A stretch of DNA of 64,000 nt from Rhabdophis nuchalis. Taxonomy: Eukaryota; Chordata; Lepidosauria; Squamata; Natricidae. The notes below the pieces were generated by a model. The model was not told the DNA's origin. It did not search any database and was given only the letters and a program-made list of their open reading frames with translations. Position 1 is the stretch's first letter, and every line of letters begins with the position of its first letter. The stretch is taken from positions 141,670,462-141,734,461 of the forward strand of contig CM077644.1 of NCBI GenBank assembly GCA_039707465.1. The letters run 5' to 3'. This document shows positions 1 through 12,972 of the stretch, in pieces. The translations under genes and the position numbers were made by a program.

Positions 1-1140
1 AAAGTCTACAGGGAGAGAATGAATAAATAATCCAAAAGCAGGGTTAATAAAGGTCATAGAGAAGAGCCAATTAAAATGGATGTTCAAGAGAATGCCCACT
101 TGTTAACTGTGATCCTTCACTTATCTTGAATCATGCCTGTTCATAAGTTAGCTTCTATCAAAGTTAAGTGATCTGTATTTTACTCACTGTAGTTAATAAC
201 CTAATACAATTATCAGTTCACATGGACAAATTTGAGAAAGTCTGTATTAAGGTATAAAAATGTATTTGTTATGCACTGTATATCGAAATTAGATTTTAAG
301 CAATATAATTGGAAATAAGGCCCTTTGCAACTTTTTAAAACATTGACTGGGTTCATATATGTTAAACCAGAATTTTTAACTATAGTTGTACAAACCATAA
401 TGGCCTTGTCTGCATATCATGCTAGGCTAGGTGAAGCTAAAACAAAAACAAAACCTCATAGCCACTTAGTATGTTTGCACAGCATTTTATGGAATTAATC
501 TAATTTTCTGCGGTTGGACAACTCACTGAACCATTAACAAACAACTCAGGCAGAGTTCGCACAAAATTCTAGGTTAAAATGTGTCACATTAGTTTGTTGT
601 GCACTATGTTACATGAACACAGCCATTACGAAATGACTGAAAATTTATGATTCCAGACTGCATTACTATACTCTTACTACAGTATGTAGGAATCCTTGTC
701 AATAAGAATATTGGATAATCATATTTGATCAATTTATTTTCAAAAAATTAAACTAGCATGTACTTGGTAAGATTCTAATTAAATACATGAAGCCTTGTTA
801 CTCCACTCCTAAGCCTGCTGGGTGGGCTTGAAATTAAACCAACAGCACGGGGTGATTTTAATTTACATATGCTTGCTTGCTCTGGTCTGAACATAAAAAG
901 ATCAGTAATTCTCAGATCTACATCTGAAATTGCTTCTTAGCAGAGGAAGCAAACTATATAGCAATTGGAAAGTTTTCAAAAGCCAGAAAGAATCTTTTAA
1001 TTGGAGCATCAACTTTTAGGGCCTTTAGTCCGATTCTATATAAAACTGATTTTGAAGCCCCACCAAAGGTGTTCCCCCCCTGTAAATATATAAACTAATC
1101 ACAAGGTTAGGACCACAGATAAACGTCCAAAAGTTTGCAC
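1..1140. other. AT-rich intergenic DNA, nothing recognised
   Basis: No exon with a family match, no RNA gene and no clear repeat end is visible. All open frames are short and low in coding character. It could be intron 1 or upstream DNA of the unidentified gene whose CpG island follows. Confidence 0.4.
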
Positions 1141-1149
1141 TTTAAAAAG

Positions 1150-2800
1150 CCCCTCACTAAATGAATGTATATTGCCAGCCCAGCCAACCATCGGCAGCAG
1201 CGGCGGCTGTTGCATTCCAGAAATAGGCATTCGGCCATTTTCTCAAATACCAAGTAGGAGCACAAAGCACAGTTCTCTTTGCAAAACTCTTGCCTGCACT
1301 AGAGATTCAAACTCAGCCAACTCAAGGCCTCCACGGCTCGCGATAGATGCATCATCTGCCACTTTTCCTTTCCTCCCTTTATTTGCTTTAAACCCTCCTC
1401 CCAAAGTTCCAGCTCCTCCATAACTTTCTAGTGGGCTCCCAGAAAAGTCACCGAAGACGAAGAAGATTCGCCCAAGTTTCTCTCGTTCGCCCTCCCCCAA
1501 GGCGGCAGCGAAAGCGGGTTGGGACTTTTTTCCCCTTTTCCTCCCCCCCCCCAACGAAGCAGCTCCCGACCTAAGAAAATGGGGGAGTTGGCGACAGGAG
1601 CTCCTGCCTTGTTGCTTCTCCACCGCCCCCCCAAAAAATCCCCAGAAGAACCATCCACTCCACTCCACCCCTAACCCTGAACCAAGAACCTTCTTCGGCT
1701 CTTCGCTCCCGACCTCCCCCCCCCCCCCCCCATCGCATACTAGGTGGAGGGCGTGGGTCGAGGAGATCAGGGGGGGCTCCCCCGCTCCGGAAGGCGAGAA
1801 AGGAGCGGAGCATGGAGCCGCCTTGATGGGAAAGCGTGGCGGGGGAGAAGACGATCGAGGCCCACTCACACCTCCCAGGGGCCGAGGCGGCGGCGACAGT
1901 GCCAAAACGCCTCTCGGCTTCTCCATCCGTGCAGGACGCAGAGCCCAAGGTCACCCCCGCCTCAACCTACCGCTCCCGGCGAAGGGGCCCGAAAGCGGGG
2001 ACGGCGAGAAATCGCTGTCCAGCTCCAAGCAGGGGCGGCTGCTGCTGCTGCTGCGGCCTCCTCGGCAACTCTCAGCCCGGGAGACGACAGCGGAGGCGGC
2101 TCCTCCCCGCCAAACTTCCTTCCCTTCTTCCTGCAGCAAGGAAGTAACGGCCCGTGATGAGAGAGGGGGGAGCCGGGGTGGCAAGCCTCCCCGGCAAGAG
2201 GGAGACCTTTCCTCTGGGGCTCCTCCAGGGGCTTCCTTCCTGAGAGGCCCCGTAGCTCGCCCGTCCTCCCCGCCTGCTCGGCTCGGCTTTCCCCACCCGC
2301 TCACTCCACCCCCTCCGCCGCCGTCCCATGCGCAGCAGCGGCAGCAGCGCTCACAGCCTCTTCCAGATCAGCCCTGGACAGCGCCACAAGCTCGCTCCCG
2401 CGTCCTTCCACCGCCAGCGCAACAACCCCCCCCCCCTCCCGCTCCCCGTCTTCTCAGACCGGGCCGGGGGTTCCTCACCTCCCCCTTCTTCGCGCTTGCC
2501 TGGGAAGCCCCTCGGGCGACCGGAGGGAGTCAAGGGCCGGCGGGGAGCCTCATCCGCTGGGCGGTGGGGAGGGCGACGGCGAAGGCAGGCGAGCGGCGCC
2601 GCGCATTCCAGCACTCACCACGCGCATGCAACGGCAGCCGCCGCGAGGAGAGCGGGCCCCGCCCATCCTAACCCGATCCAATTACTGCCCTGCCCTGACC
2701 CGCCCCTCCCCCTCACGCCAGGTCAGGGCTTTGGCCTGCGCGGTTCGTGAGCCTCGAAACCTGACTTTTGGCTCGCGCGCAGCCATGTTTAGTGGTCCTT
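1150..2800. promoter_or_regulatory. CpG island, probable promoter and first exon of an unidentified gene
   Basis: About 1.6 kb of very GC-rich DNA with many CpG and GC-box-like CCGCCC/GGGCGG motifs stands out sharply from AT-rich flanks. It holds homopolymer C runs (about 1545-1552 and 1718-1730), a short CTG/GCT run near 2037-2056 and purine/pyrimidine-biased blocks. Open frames on both strands are long only because stop codons are rare at this composition; their translations are Pro/Arg/Gly/Ser-rich and match no family I know. I infer a vertebrate CpG-island promoter. The direction is not settled: the transcript could leave to the left (minus strand) or run right into the following 7 kb. 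An unknown first exon may be inside. Confidence 0.6.
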
Positions 2801-5800
2801 TCTTGTCTGGGTTTTTGGTTTTCTGGTTGGCAGCAGTAGAGGAGATCCTAAAGAGAGAGAGAAATGTGTGTGTGGGGGGGGGGGTTGTGTGGAGAAGTAG
2901 CTTGATAAAAAGCAAATATATGGCAACTTATATTAGGTAAACTAGCTGTTGCCTCGCTCCTGTAGATACTTTTCTATGAATTACCTTTAAAAAATGGTGC
3001 ATAACACAGATTGTGTGACCACGTTGCTGAACCTCAATTGATGTATGTTTACTTTGGGGGGGAAATCCAATGTTTGGGAAATGCACGTCTGCATATTAAA
3101 TATACTGGTTGTGTTCACGTATTTAATTAACTTTCTGGATACGAGACGCATTGAAGCCATCAAATAACAACATGGGGCAATTTGCCCGACAAGATACAAA
3201 TTGCCGGTAGTTGGCTAACTCATTGACTATACAACACATTAACCCATGGTTTCAATGATCATGGTTCAAAGAATCAGCTTAATGGGTTGGTTCCCACATC
3301 ACAGTAGCTATATTTACACAGCTCGCTACAAGCTAGACAGCTGGGTTTTACTGTTGCGCAGTGTGCAAACTCAGAAATCAAAAAATCATATGAATTCTAC
3401 AAATTCAGCCACTGAGCTGCAGCCTTGCTAACCATATTAACCAACTGTTGTGCAAAACCTTCTTGTGTTTTTGAGTCTTAGTGGCGCAGGTAAAATGCAA
3501 AAAATAGTGCTATTGAAGTGATGTTTGCTTTGCTGGTGCTAAACCTTAGTATTGTATAGATCTAACCCATCTTTCCCAAATTCAGAATCTCTCTTTCCAC
3601 ACCCTGACTTGTTTTCTGCCAGAAAGAGGACACAGGAAATCAATTCTGTTGAGTAAGGCAAAACTTGCTTATAAAAGCAAACAAGTTGCCTTCTTATCAA
3701 ATGCTTATTCCCTAAGGCAATTCCTGCCAGCACAGTGGGGAATGCTGATAAATATATAATAGTTAAGGTGCCTCAAGAACAGGCATGATTCATAGATTTT
3801 TTTTGTTCTAGCGGCTAGACAGAGAGAGAGAGACAGAGAAGAGAGGGGAGACAAAGTGTTGCTGGTTGAAAAGAACAACAGATTGCTGATTGAGTTACAG
3901 AAGTTGAAACGTACTGAGTTTGGACTCTCTACCCTTACCCTTAACAATTTGGAATTGTTATTTGTCTTGCTAGCCATCTAATAGTGAAGCAAATAACTTT
4001 ACCTATCTGTCAAGGTTAGACTTTAAATCAGGTCTTTTACTGTGCTCAACTTTTATTTTTGAAAACAATTCAGAAATATTATAAAAATGCCAAACCCTCC
4101 ATGGCTTTCTTCCAAAGAAAACAACTCAAATAAATATATAATTTGAAATGTTTCACAGTTTGGAAAGTTGGGCTGCCGATAACAATGTACTATAGTTATT
4201 AAATTCCCAAGTTAATATCCTAAGGGTAAATTGAGTTTACCCTTAATCAATAATGGTACCTAATTGGATATTGGGCTGGTCATTAACCCTTAGTATAATC
4301 TACCTCACTAGGCTTATTGTGAAAATAAAATAAGGGGGGTGTCGTATGCTGCCATGAGGGTTGCTTGTTTCGTGGTTTGTTTTAAGAAGGCACAAGGATT
4401 ACAGCTCTTGGAATTAATACAGCCATTGAGTTGAGTACAACTCTTTTTCTAATGTAGAGGGAAGTGATGAGCACTTGGGCTGGGATCAGATAGTCCTGTT
4501 GTTCCATTCTATTTTCCATCCTAGTCCAGATTTTCTTCCCAGATGTCATTTACTGAAGAAAAAAGGCAGACTTAATCACATAATTACCTTTTCATTTATT
4601 TCTGTCCCATTGAATAAAATGAGAAATACTTCAATCATAGCTATGAAGAATATACATATACAATTTTAGTTCAGATATCATTGCTTTGGTAGGAAAGGAA
4701 GTGGGATGAAGCCATTGGTTTTTTTCCCTATCTCCTCAATCTGCAATGTGATAATTAGATTTCTCACTGGGTCTCTGGCAGAGCACCTAGACATGCCAAC
4801 AATGTGCCCAAGGATGCTATCTTTTATATGTGCCATGCTGCTTGATTCTCCCTTTTACTTTTAAAGTGTAAAAAGTTTTAATAGAAAACACATGCTGCAT
4901 GAAACTGGCTCAGGGCCAAGATCCAGCATTGCCTTTATTTCCAGTAATGATTCCGGAGAAGCTATATATAGGACATAAACTTTCTTAGAGAATAATAATT
5001 TGCAAAGTCCGTTAATCTGTTTAAAAAAACAACAAAGATAAACAAAGATATTGTGTAGAAAACTGGGACAAAAGGAGTGGTACTAACATTCTGGTAAAGT
5101 GATACTTTGATAGTTTGAAACTGATTATCTATTTTATAAATTATAAAGCCATTTTTGGTTTTATGACATTCATGTCATATTCAAAATTTCAAATATCCTT
5201 ACTAATCCCCCCAAATTAAAGACTTTTGGATTATTATTTAGAATTTCTGAAATACTATATGAGCTAAATATTTTATAGAGCTATATAGATACTTTAGGTG
5301 CTTAAAACATTTTGACTTTTGCCGACTAAACCTTTTTAGCTATCAGTGATTGTTTTTATAACCTATAGAGGAACAAGAAAAGCAGAAATGACAAAGAAAA
5401 AAAAGAAAGAAGAGCCAGAATCTAGCAAAGCAGAAAGGCTGTACTCAAGCTGTAAAGTTGAGGGAAATTTGGAAGGTGATTTTTGCTGTGTAGGTTGTGA
5501 GAGTTTGTGATGTGGACTTTAGCTGACATTTTTTGGACAGTTCTTTCCTTAGAAGTGAAGATTGTCACCATGGACATTTGGAAGCATGGATTTATTTGAA
5601 GGTTTGTCTTCTCTGGTTTTCAAAGCAGGACCATTGCCTGTGTTCCATAGTGGCGGTGTTGCTCTCTATTGTTTTTGTCCAGTGAAAGAGAAATAAAGAT
5701 GCTAATCATTAGAGTCTGCTCTTTGGAACAGCATCCTTCACCCCAGATCTATTAGCTTTCTATAAGGCCTTAAAAAACACCCACTCTCCCTCTCTCTCTC

Positions 5801-8800
5801 TTTCCCTCCCTCCCTCCCCTCTCTCCTTCCCCTCTCTCTCCCTGCCCCTCCAAGTGTGTATTTGCATGTGTGTGTGTGTTCCCTTGAGCATTGATCCACA
5901 GTGTTGGATGAGCCACTCCCCCAATTGTTTTGAAATTATATGTTTTTGGCTTAGCAGCATTGTATTGTTGTTTATATTTGTTTGTTTTGTTTTTATGCTA
6001 TTACTCTTTGTCAGCCATCCAGAGTTCCTGCTTGCAAGTTGGATGGCCATGTAAATCATTCATGGATGGAGAGAGAAGGGGGAGACTAAATGCTGCAATA
6101 TGAAAGTTTTTTATTAATTACATCAATTTATATAATTTCCCATCTTGCAGTTACAACTCTTGTCAATGAACATAGGCTTGTGATCAACAAGACAATAAAA
6201 GCAATTTAGAAATAATAATCATAATAACGCAAGATAAGTTTTAAAAATTCATCCAGGTAGAGGAATCTGGAAAGAAAAGAAAGCACGTTAGAGAAGAAAA
6301 TAGCCCTTTTCAAAGGCTGTGAAGAGAGAAGGATTGAAGAAATCACTTATAAATGAAATATTATTGGAAAATAGTAGAAATGGAAATTTGCCTCAAAGTC
6401 CATATGAAGGTAGCACAATAACAAGCAAGGTTTTTGTATCTAAGATAGTAAAAAGTTTGTTTCTATTGAAATACAGGCCAAATTGTAAATAATAGCAGAA
6501 AATGTACCTCTGTAAATATTTCTGAGAATTGAGAGCACTTTTAAGAAGGGCAGCACTCCTGACTGGCCTTCCTCCTGCCGAGTTTATTTCTTGACAATTG
6601 GCTTTTAGTTTTGCATTCACTGAAGACAACTTACAAGACAATTACAATATGTAAGTTGTTGATTCCACACATTCCACAAGGAAGATTTTTGTTGTGAGAA
6701 AGAATTGGGGAAAGAAAACTCCCTACGGTAGTTTCCACTGAACATAAAATGGTCAGACTAAGTACCATTTCTAGCAATTGTATTCCATTTCCAGGCTCTT
6801 ATTCTTTTGCAGGCTCTTGCTTGTGACTCTTGCTTGTGGTCATTCCTATATCTTCTTTGATATAATGGAAGTTATTCTAGCAGTGAAATGGAAAGGGTCG
6901 GCTGATTGCTTTTAAAAAGAGAGCCCAGATTTGTTACTACCATGATAGGGTAACAGAAGGCATATTATAAATATTAATTTCACTGGTATATTATCACTAA
7001 AAAATCAGTATAGTTCTATCAGATGAGAAATACTTACCTTTTTACAAATCCCTGACAGAGTGGAATAGAAATGCATGTCATATATTTTATTATTTGGTGT
7101 GGAGGACACGATGTGCCTTTCTAGTCATTTCTAGAAATGTTTCTAGTTCATGTAAATCTGACACTGCATGCTAGCTGGGATTATGCTAAATGTGATTTGT
7201 GCCCTGAGGCAATGGTTACCTCTTTGAATTTGTATTCCACTCCTGGGGTATTTTAAATGCAGCTCCTAGGGATGGGGGAAGTGAGGTGATTTGTTCTGCT
7301 TGGCTGTAAGGGAACAATGTTACTGGATACTTCCAAAAGCATAGCCATTAAAGCAGTAGATTTTCAGATCTCAGATTGCTGTAAATTACTTTACATTCAG
7401 TTTCACAGTTACTTCTTTTTGCAATATTTTTTGCATTTTACAAAATATAATTTTGTGTTTGCTTTAGATATAACGGTCTTTGGTTGTTCTATTTGCTCCT
7501 TTGTTTTGCAATTCTTTTGAAACTTTTTGACTATAGCATGCGCAATGGAAACCAGTCTAACCTGAGTTTTAACTTTTGCACACAATTGACAAAGCAATTC
7601 TTTGCGCTGTCTGTGTTAAATGTCTTTTACCATATATTCTTTGCTTATCAGCACTTTGAGTAACTTCAGTTATGTAATGAAGTAGAAGCTTATTTTAAAT
7701 AAATTAATATTTCATAGTTGTGCTCCAGCACACTAAATACATATATAAGTCAGCACTATGCTATTTAAGGAACAACAATGAACAATAATCTATAATTCTA
7801 TGTTAAGGATTTGGGTTGTAGGAATTTAAGAACTTCCATTTTGTTGACCTAGTTTTTCATTCCACTAATCTGATGGGATGCTATAAGCAAGATAAGGGTG
7901 GATTGATCATGTCCATTTTGACTCCTAGTGACCTAATGATTTTCTCTATCATGATCTCTCTCTGTAACTGATCTTTCCGGTCTCCAAAAGTTGCACTAAT
8001 TGCCTCAGTAACTGAGCCTAACTGCTGATTATCCTCTTCTCTTTCCTTCCTTCTTTCCTAACAACCATTAGTTAGCAGCAAAGAGTTTCTTCTATTGTTT
8101 GACAGCCATCTAGTAGAGCACTAAATTTTTGCAGCTCAAATATAATCCTAGATAATCAACATTAGCTTCACTCCCCATCACAATTGAGAATAAGGTTCTT
8201 TCAATTTCATTATTAATCCCAAATATAATATTTTGCATTTTCTCCAAATATTAATGGCTAGTATTTTTAAGGAATACCATAGTCTTGACTAAATATGTTT
8301 TTTTAAGGAAATTAGAAAAAAAACCTAACAACTAATTATACCAAATTTAAAAGATGAATGTATCAAGAAGCGTAAGCCTTTCTTGATAGTAACAAAATCC
8401 AGATAGGCCAATAGGAAAAGCTAATTATTTTTTAAAATCAAATATAGATTTGGACCTGACAAGAAAGCATCATGGATTATTTTAATAAGAGAGATTCATC
8501 TGAAAGATGGTGTATCATCAGATATCCCGAACTAAGGGTGCTAAACTTGTTCTTAATTGCAAACTGATTCCCTGTCCATTGACTGAATACTGACAAAAGT
8601 AGAATGGGACACCACTTCCTTCTTGAACATTTTGACCTTAGACTGAACCAAGACCAGGAGGAAGTGAACATAATCCATAGTGATTTACATTTTTCACAAT
8701 AGGGTTTTCACATTATAACCATTAAAAGCTGATTGGAGATTCTTTTGGTAATTTGAAGACATAAAGTACTGAATGTAATAGTTAATATTAGACTTGGACC

Positions 8801-9794
8801 AGAGAAATTCTGATTCAGTTTCTCACCGAAGCTCATTAAGTGACCTTGCACTAATCTGTTTCTCCTCTTAGTTAGGTTTTTACTTCAGCATTTTTAATAA
8901 GGGTAATACAATGACCAAGATGCTTTTAATTCTAGCTAGTTACTATACAGTAGTCAACCATTCATTAGGCTAGTCATTAGAATAGTATAAGCACTGTGAT
9001 TGAGGGACTGCATTTGTTTTAAAAAATATAATGTATTGTATATATAGTTTATATAAGTACATAACTAAAATGAGCTTTTGGTGACAGAGCTTATCAAAAA
9101 AGAAAAAAAATCAATTCAGCACATCTCTTATTTCCTAACTGTATAACAATTGGTTCGCAGAGTTAATTAAAAGTATGATTAAGCAATGAATGAAGCACCA
9201 GTGGAGCCATTGATGATATAGATACTTTTGCAAATCATAGTAGCTTCTTTATAATATGTTTTTAAAGAATGTACATAACCAATTTTGTTGTATTTAAGTA
9301 ACAGTGACAATATAGATTATACTTATAAAGTCAAATTTCCAGAGTTTTATTTTCCTGAGTTTCCAATACATACATATGTGGTTACAATCATTCCAACTCT
9401 TCATAACCTGAATAAACATAATTTCAACAATCCTTTGAGTGTTTGTAGATTTATATTATCAGGATTGTATCTAGCCATTATGTCTTCTGTCAGTCAGATG
9501 AAGGACTCTTCCAAATGTCATGCCCAATGTGAATATAGTTCATCCACCATTTATGGGGCATGAGAATACACAACATTGTTCTCAACCTGCTCCACTCTGC
9601 CAGGAAGTCAACCTCCATGCTCTTTTCTTGGTATTGTGTCAGTAGTAGAGTTTTTCAAACCTCTATGTGGAGTGTATGCTCTTCTTTCTCTGTTCCATTT
9701 CATCAAAGGCAAATGCCTGTGCTCCAATTTACTAGTACATCCTAGTCCTCCCAGCCATTGGGCACTGCCTTCCATGTTATGTCATAAGCTGCTA
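2801..9794. other. AT-rich DNA without a recognised gene
   Basis: Seven kilobases with only short open frames and no recognisable exon, RNA gene or intact transposon. A pyrimidine-rich simple tract followed by (TG)n lies at 5780-5882. A GT-rich patch and G run are at 2866-2884. It may be an intron of the CpG-island gene or true intergenic DNA. Confidence 0.4.
5780..5882. repeat. (CT)n/(CCCT)n tract plus short (TG)n
   Basis: Low-complexity pyrimidine run with CTCTCT and CCCTCCCT units, followed at about 5866-5879 by TG repeats. Simple-sequence DNA; the open frames through it (Arg/Glu/Gly-rich on the minus strand) are artefacts. Confidence 0.85.
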
Positions 9795-10020
9795 AGAGCC
9801 GTGGTAACTCAGTGGTTAGAATGCAGTATTGCAAGATAACTAATTGCTTACTCCAGGAGTTCGATTCTGAGCAGCTCAAAGTTGACTCAGCTTTCCATCC
9901 TTCCGAGGTCGGTAAAATGAGGACCCAGATTGTTGGGGACAATATGCTGATTCTGTAAATTGCTTAGAGAGAGCTGTAATGCACTATAAAGTGGTATATA
10001 AGTTTAAGTGCTATTGCTAA
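9795..10020 (+). mobile_element. tRNA-derived SINE, plus strand
   Basis: The head reads like an altered tRNA gene (GTGG...CAGTGGTTAGA as box A region, GAGTTCGATTC as box B at about 9857), followed by the family body (GTTGACTCAGC...TTCCATCC...GTAAAATGAGGACCCAGATTGTTGGGG) and a tail ending in CTATTGCTA. Three more copies occur in this window (22300, 48736, 62179). The family is common in snakes. It is diverged and has no intact pol III promoter that I would trust. Confidence 0.8.
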
Positions 10021-10549
10021 GATGTTGAATTGACTGCCTCCTTCCAGAGGAGGCCTTCCCACAAGTCTGATAGTGCTGCAGAAAAATGACAGATGGTCAA
10101 GAGAGGATTGCAGAACTTTCCTTCTCCAATACACAACAGTGAAAGGGTGCACCCCTTTTCACTATTATTTTTAATCAGTGAAATTGTAGGAATGATAAAA
10201 CAACTTTTCTTTTTCGAGTTCACTTCTCAGTGGGTTGGCCACATTAGGAAACAGACTCTGCAAGGATACCAGACTGCCACTTATCCTGGTAAAGCATAAT
10301 AACAAAATCTTGAAGGACTCTCACATTTTTCCCCCCCCCTTGATTTGGTATGTTTTGAATTCCTTTCTCATTTTTTCCTTTTCCCAGTACTGAGTTGCCA
10401 TTTCTCTTTTAACAGTTGATCCATCCCTTTCCCAAGATCATCTCCAAATTTCTTTATCTCACTCACTGGTTGACTAGTCAAATCATGGGATTCTAAAATG
10501 GCTTCCCCTCTTTTCTCACCAACAAAGTGGTAAAAATGATGGTTTGAAA
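10021..10549. other. Intergenic DNA, nothing recognised
   Basis: Unremarkable sequence between the SINE and the Helitron. No gene or repeat family recognised; a short C run lies at about 10331-10339. Confidence 0.4.
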
Positions 10550-10879
10550 TCTATATAAATAAAAATGTACTGCCTATGAGTTTGTTCAAAACCGCTCATC
10601 TCAGAAACTACTGCACCGATCGCCACAAAATTTTCACACAACGTTCTTTACAAGTGCAGCACCAATGATACGTACAGATTGTGTGAATGGCACACCGTTG
10701 CCAGGTACATGCCCCACAAATGTAAAACTGCAGCTCTTCTGCGTGTTTCCCTCACTCACTCACTTGCCCCCCTCCCCTTCGCAGCCCCTCCCACCGGGCG
10801 GCTTTTCAGCTCACGTCACTTGCATGAACGGTGGAGCGGTCTGCGTCATATCCCCGAGGGTTGCCTCCTCAGCGACCTC

Positions 10880-11093
10880 CCTCTCCTCCTCTGCCACTGC
10901 CCCCCCTCCACCAACTCCCTCCCACAAGGCTGCTGCCGAGTCAGTGGCCTCTCTCACCGCCCCCACCACCAACCCCCCCCCACAAGGCCGCTGCCGAGTC
11001 AGCAGCCTCTCCTCTGCTGCTTCCACCGCCCCCCCTCTGCCAACTCCCCCCCAGGCCACTGCCAAGTCAGCAGCCTCTCTCTACTCTCTCTTT
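10880..11093. repeat. C-rich minisatellite inside the Helitron
   Basis: About three imperfect units of 65-75 bp, each with CACAAGGC(T/C)GCTGCCGAGTCAG-like cores and runs of C. The open frames across it on both strands are low-complexity Pro/Ser/Ala or Gly/Ala sequences and are not genes. Confidence 0.7.
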
Positions 11094-11305
11094 AGGTAGG
11101 TAGGTAGAGGGATAGAGGGAGGAATACAGTAGGTAGGTCGGTAGGTAGGTAGGTAGGTAGAGGGATAGAGATAGAGGGAGAAATACAGTAGGTAGGTAGG
11201 TAGAGGGAGAGAGGGAGAGGGAGAAATATGGTTGGTAGGTAGGTAGGTAGGTAGGTAGGTAGGTAGGTAGGTAGGTAGGTAGATGAGAGAGTAAGAAATA
11301 CAGTA
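11094..11305. repeat. (TAGG)n microsatellite
   Basis: Long run of TAGG/GGTA units broken by GAGGGATAGAG spacers; the longest perfect stretch is at about 11231-11282. It encodes Tyr-Leu-Pro-Thr repeats on the minus strand, an artefact of the repeat. Confidence 0.95.
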
Positions 11306-11400
11306 GGTAGGTTGGGGGTTATACAGTGGTTGTGTGTACACAGGTTGGTTGGCCATTTAACCAGACTGGGCCGCAGCAACTCGTGGCCGGGTACAGCTAG

Positions 11401-12587
11401 TAATAACTTTATTTCTAACACAAGTCACAGAAAGAATGGTAAACTGATCTATAGTCTTTATTAGAATTGATAAAACCTTCATTCAACATAAAGGACATTC
11501 ATGGGAAAAGTTGATAAAGGAAACTGTGTGACTTCAAAGATCACTGACCAAAAAGGAATGTAATTAGTATATATTTTCACAGCATTGGTAAGAAGAGTAT
11601 AAAAGCAGGAAAGTCCACCAATTTGAACCAATGGTAACCATAGGACAGAACGTCTGGCCAGCATCACTGCCAAAGTTGAGGAGCAGACTAAAATCAGGAC
11701 AGCAATTTCTTAAGCCCTCTTTGTTGCCAGCCAGCTTTGGCATGGAAGATAGGCAGCCTATAGCTGTTGTGCAGATGAGACTTATTCTTCTGTGCAATAG
11801 CATTTTTATAGCTTGGCTTCAGATCAGAACAAGTATGACTCTGCAGATGTTGGCAAATGTTTCAGCTGGAGGCTGTATTACTTCTTTTCCTGCACCCTTA
11901 TTTTCCACCTCTGGGGAGCATATGAGAGCATTGCAATATAATCCCTTCTGATTATATGCATTGCATATAATCAGAAGGGATCAATAGGGTGATATTTTAG
12001 GGTTAAAAAAGGACTAGATATAGATGTATGGCCTATAGGTACTTTATGAGAGCAAGATGTATAATATGACCATTTTATTCCTTAAAGTGTTTTTAAAAAG
12101 GAAAAAAAATATTTTGCTGTCATCGTTATATGATGCAATCTTGGGAAGTCTGGAGAGTACAAAACCATGTTCTAGGCCACAGTTATTCAGCTCTGACTAA
12201 CACATTCTTCTTCAGTGTATGGGTTACTCATCCAACTCTGTCTTTTCAGAGCAAGACTATTGCTATGAATTCAGAATAGTATTTTCAATATTGCTGAATG
12301 GATTATTTCTTCCACCAAACCTTTGTTTTAGTTCACATGCATCTTTTCATTATATCTTTAATGCATTATTTCTTCACTTTGGGCCCAAAATTCCTCAAAT
12401 AGTATGATAGTTCCTATCGGGATGCTTATTTAAAATAGATTTTTTTTAAGGAGAAAGAAAGAGAAGAAAAAGAAAGAGAAGAAAAAAAAGAAAGAAGCAA
12501 ATAGTCAGGAGTATTTAAAAGTGAATTCTGAAAATGAACCATCTACCTAGACTCTAAAGTTAATGCCTGAAATAAAGCCTTGCTTTA
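11401..12587. other. Intergenic DNA left of the LTR element
   Basis: No gene recognised. A short palindrome with arms reading ATATAATC(C/A)...AGAAGGGAT lies at about 11936-11982, and an A/G-rich tract at 12450-12500. Confidence 0.4.
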
Positions 12588-12592
12588 GAAAG

Positions 12593-12972
12593 TGTTGCAT
12601 CCTGAAGAGACGCGGGAAGCCCCGGCAGCCGCCAGCCGCGTCCTGATTGGACGGGAGTAGGCGGGACGCGGTTGGCTGTGGCCGAGGGCGTCGGTCGCGC
12701 TGATTGGCCGGCTACCCTCCGGCCGCGGTTGGCTGTGGCTGGAGGGTGTGGTCGCACTGATTGGCCGGCTACCCTCCAGCCGCGGTTGGCTGTGGCTGGA
12801 GGGCGTGGTCGCACTGATTGGCCGGCTGCCCTCCAGCAGCTCCATAAAAGGAGCTGCAAGGCAGAAGGCGCCACCTTTGAAAATTGGTCACTTGCTATGT
12901 CTTTCTCCTTGCAATAAAGAGCTGCTAAGTCATACCGGTCTGGACTCTCTTTTCTCTGCCGAGAATTTAACA
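12593..12972 (+). repeat. 5' LTR with four CCAAT boxes at 57-bp spacing
   Basis: TG...CA repeat of 380 bp. ATTGG (reverse CCAAT) occurs at 12646, 12703, 12760 and 12817, spaced exactly 57 bp, within tandem copies of a 57-bp unit. A TATA-like CATAAAAGG lies at about 12843 and AATAAA at 12913-12918, giving a U3-R-U5 layout. Four NF-Y-type sites upstream of a TATA box suggest a CCAAT-driven promoter; factor binding is inferred. Open frames across the repeats are not genes. Confidence 0.93.

Larger units (their letters stand above)
10550..11400 (+). mobile_element. Non-autonomous Helitron (TC...CTAG)
   Basis: The 5' end reads TCTATATAAATAAAAATG, the standard animal Helitron start, preceded by A. 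The 3' end is a GC-rich stretch that can pair with itself (GGCCGC...GTGGCC at about 11369-11388), then GTACAGCTAG followed by T. So it sits between A (10549) and T (11401) with no target duplication, as rolling-circle elements do. The 851-bp body has no Rep/helicase ORF. It carries a C-rich minisatellite (about 10880-11095) and a long TAGG microsatellite (11094-11305). Helitrons depend on a Rep-Hel protein from an autonomous relative, which is absent here. Confidence 0.85.

Noticed and set aside
1243..2750. Several overlapping frames of 76-282 codons on both strands in the CpG island
   Set aside because: They exist in many frames at once because GC-rich DNA lacks stops. The translations are Pro/Arg/Gly/Ser repeats with no domain.
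9795..10020. A functional tRNA gene
   Set aside because: The tRNA-like head has mutated boxes, is followed by the SINE body and tail, and recurs at three other places.
11094..11305. CRISPR-like regular repeats
   Set aside because: A plain tetranucleotide microsatellite without spacers, in a vertebrate genome.
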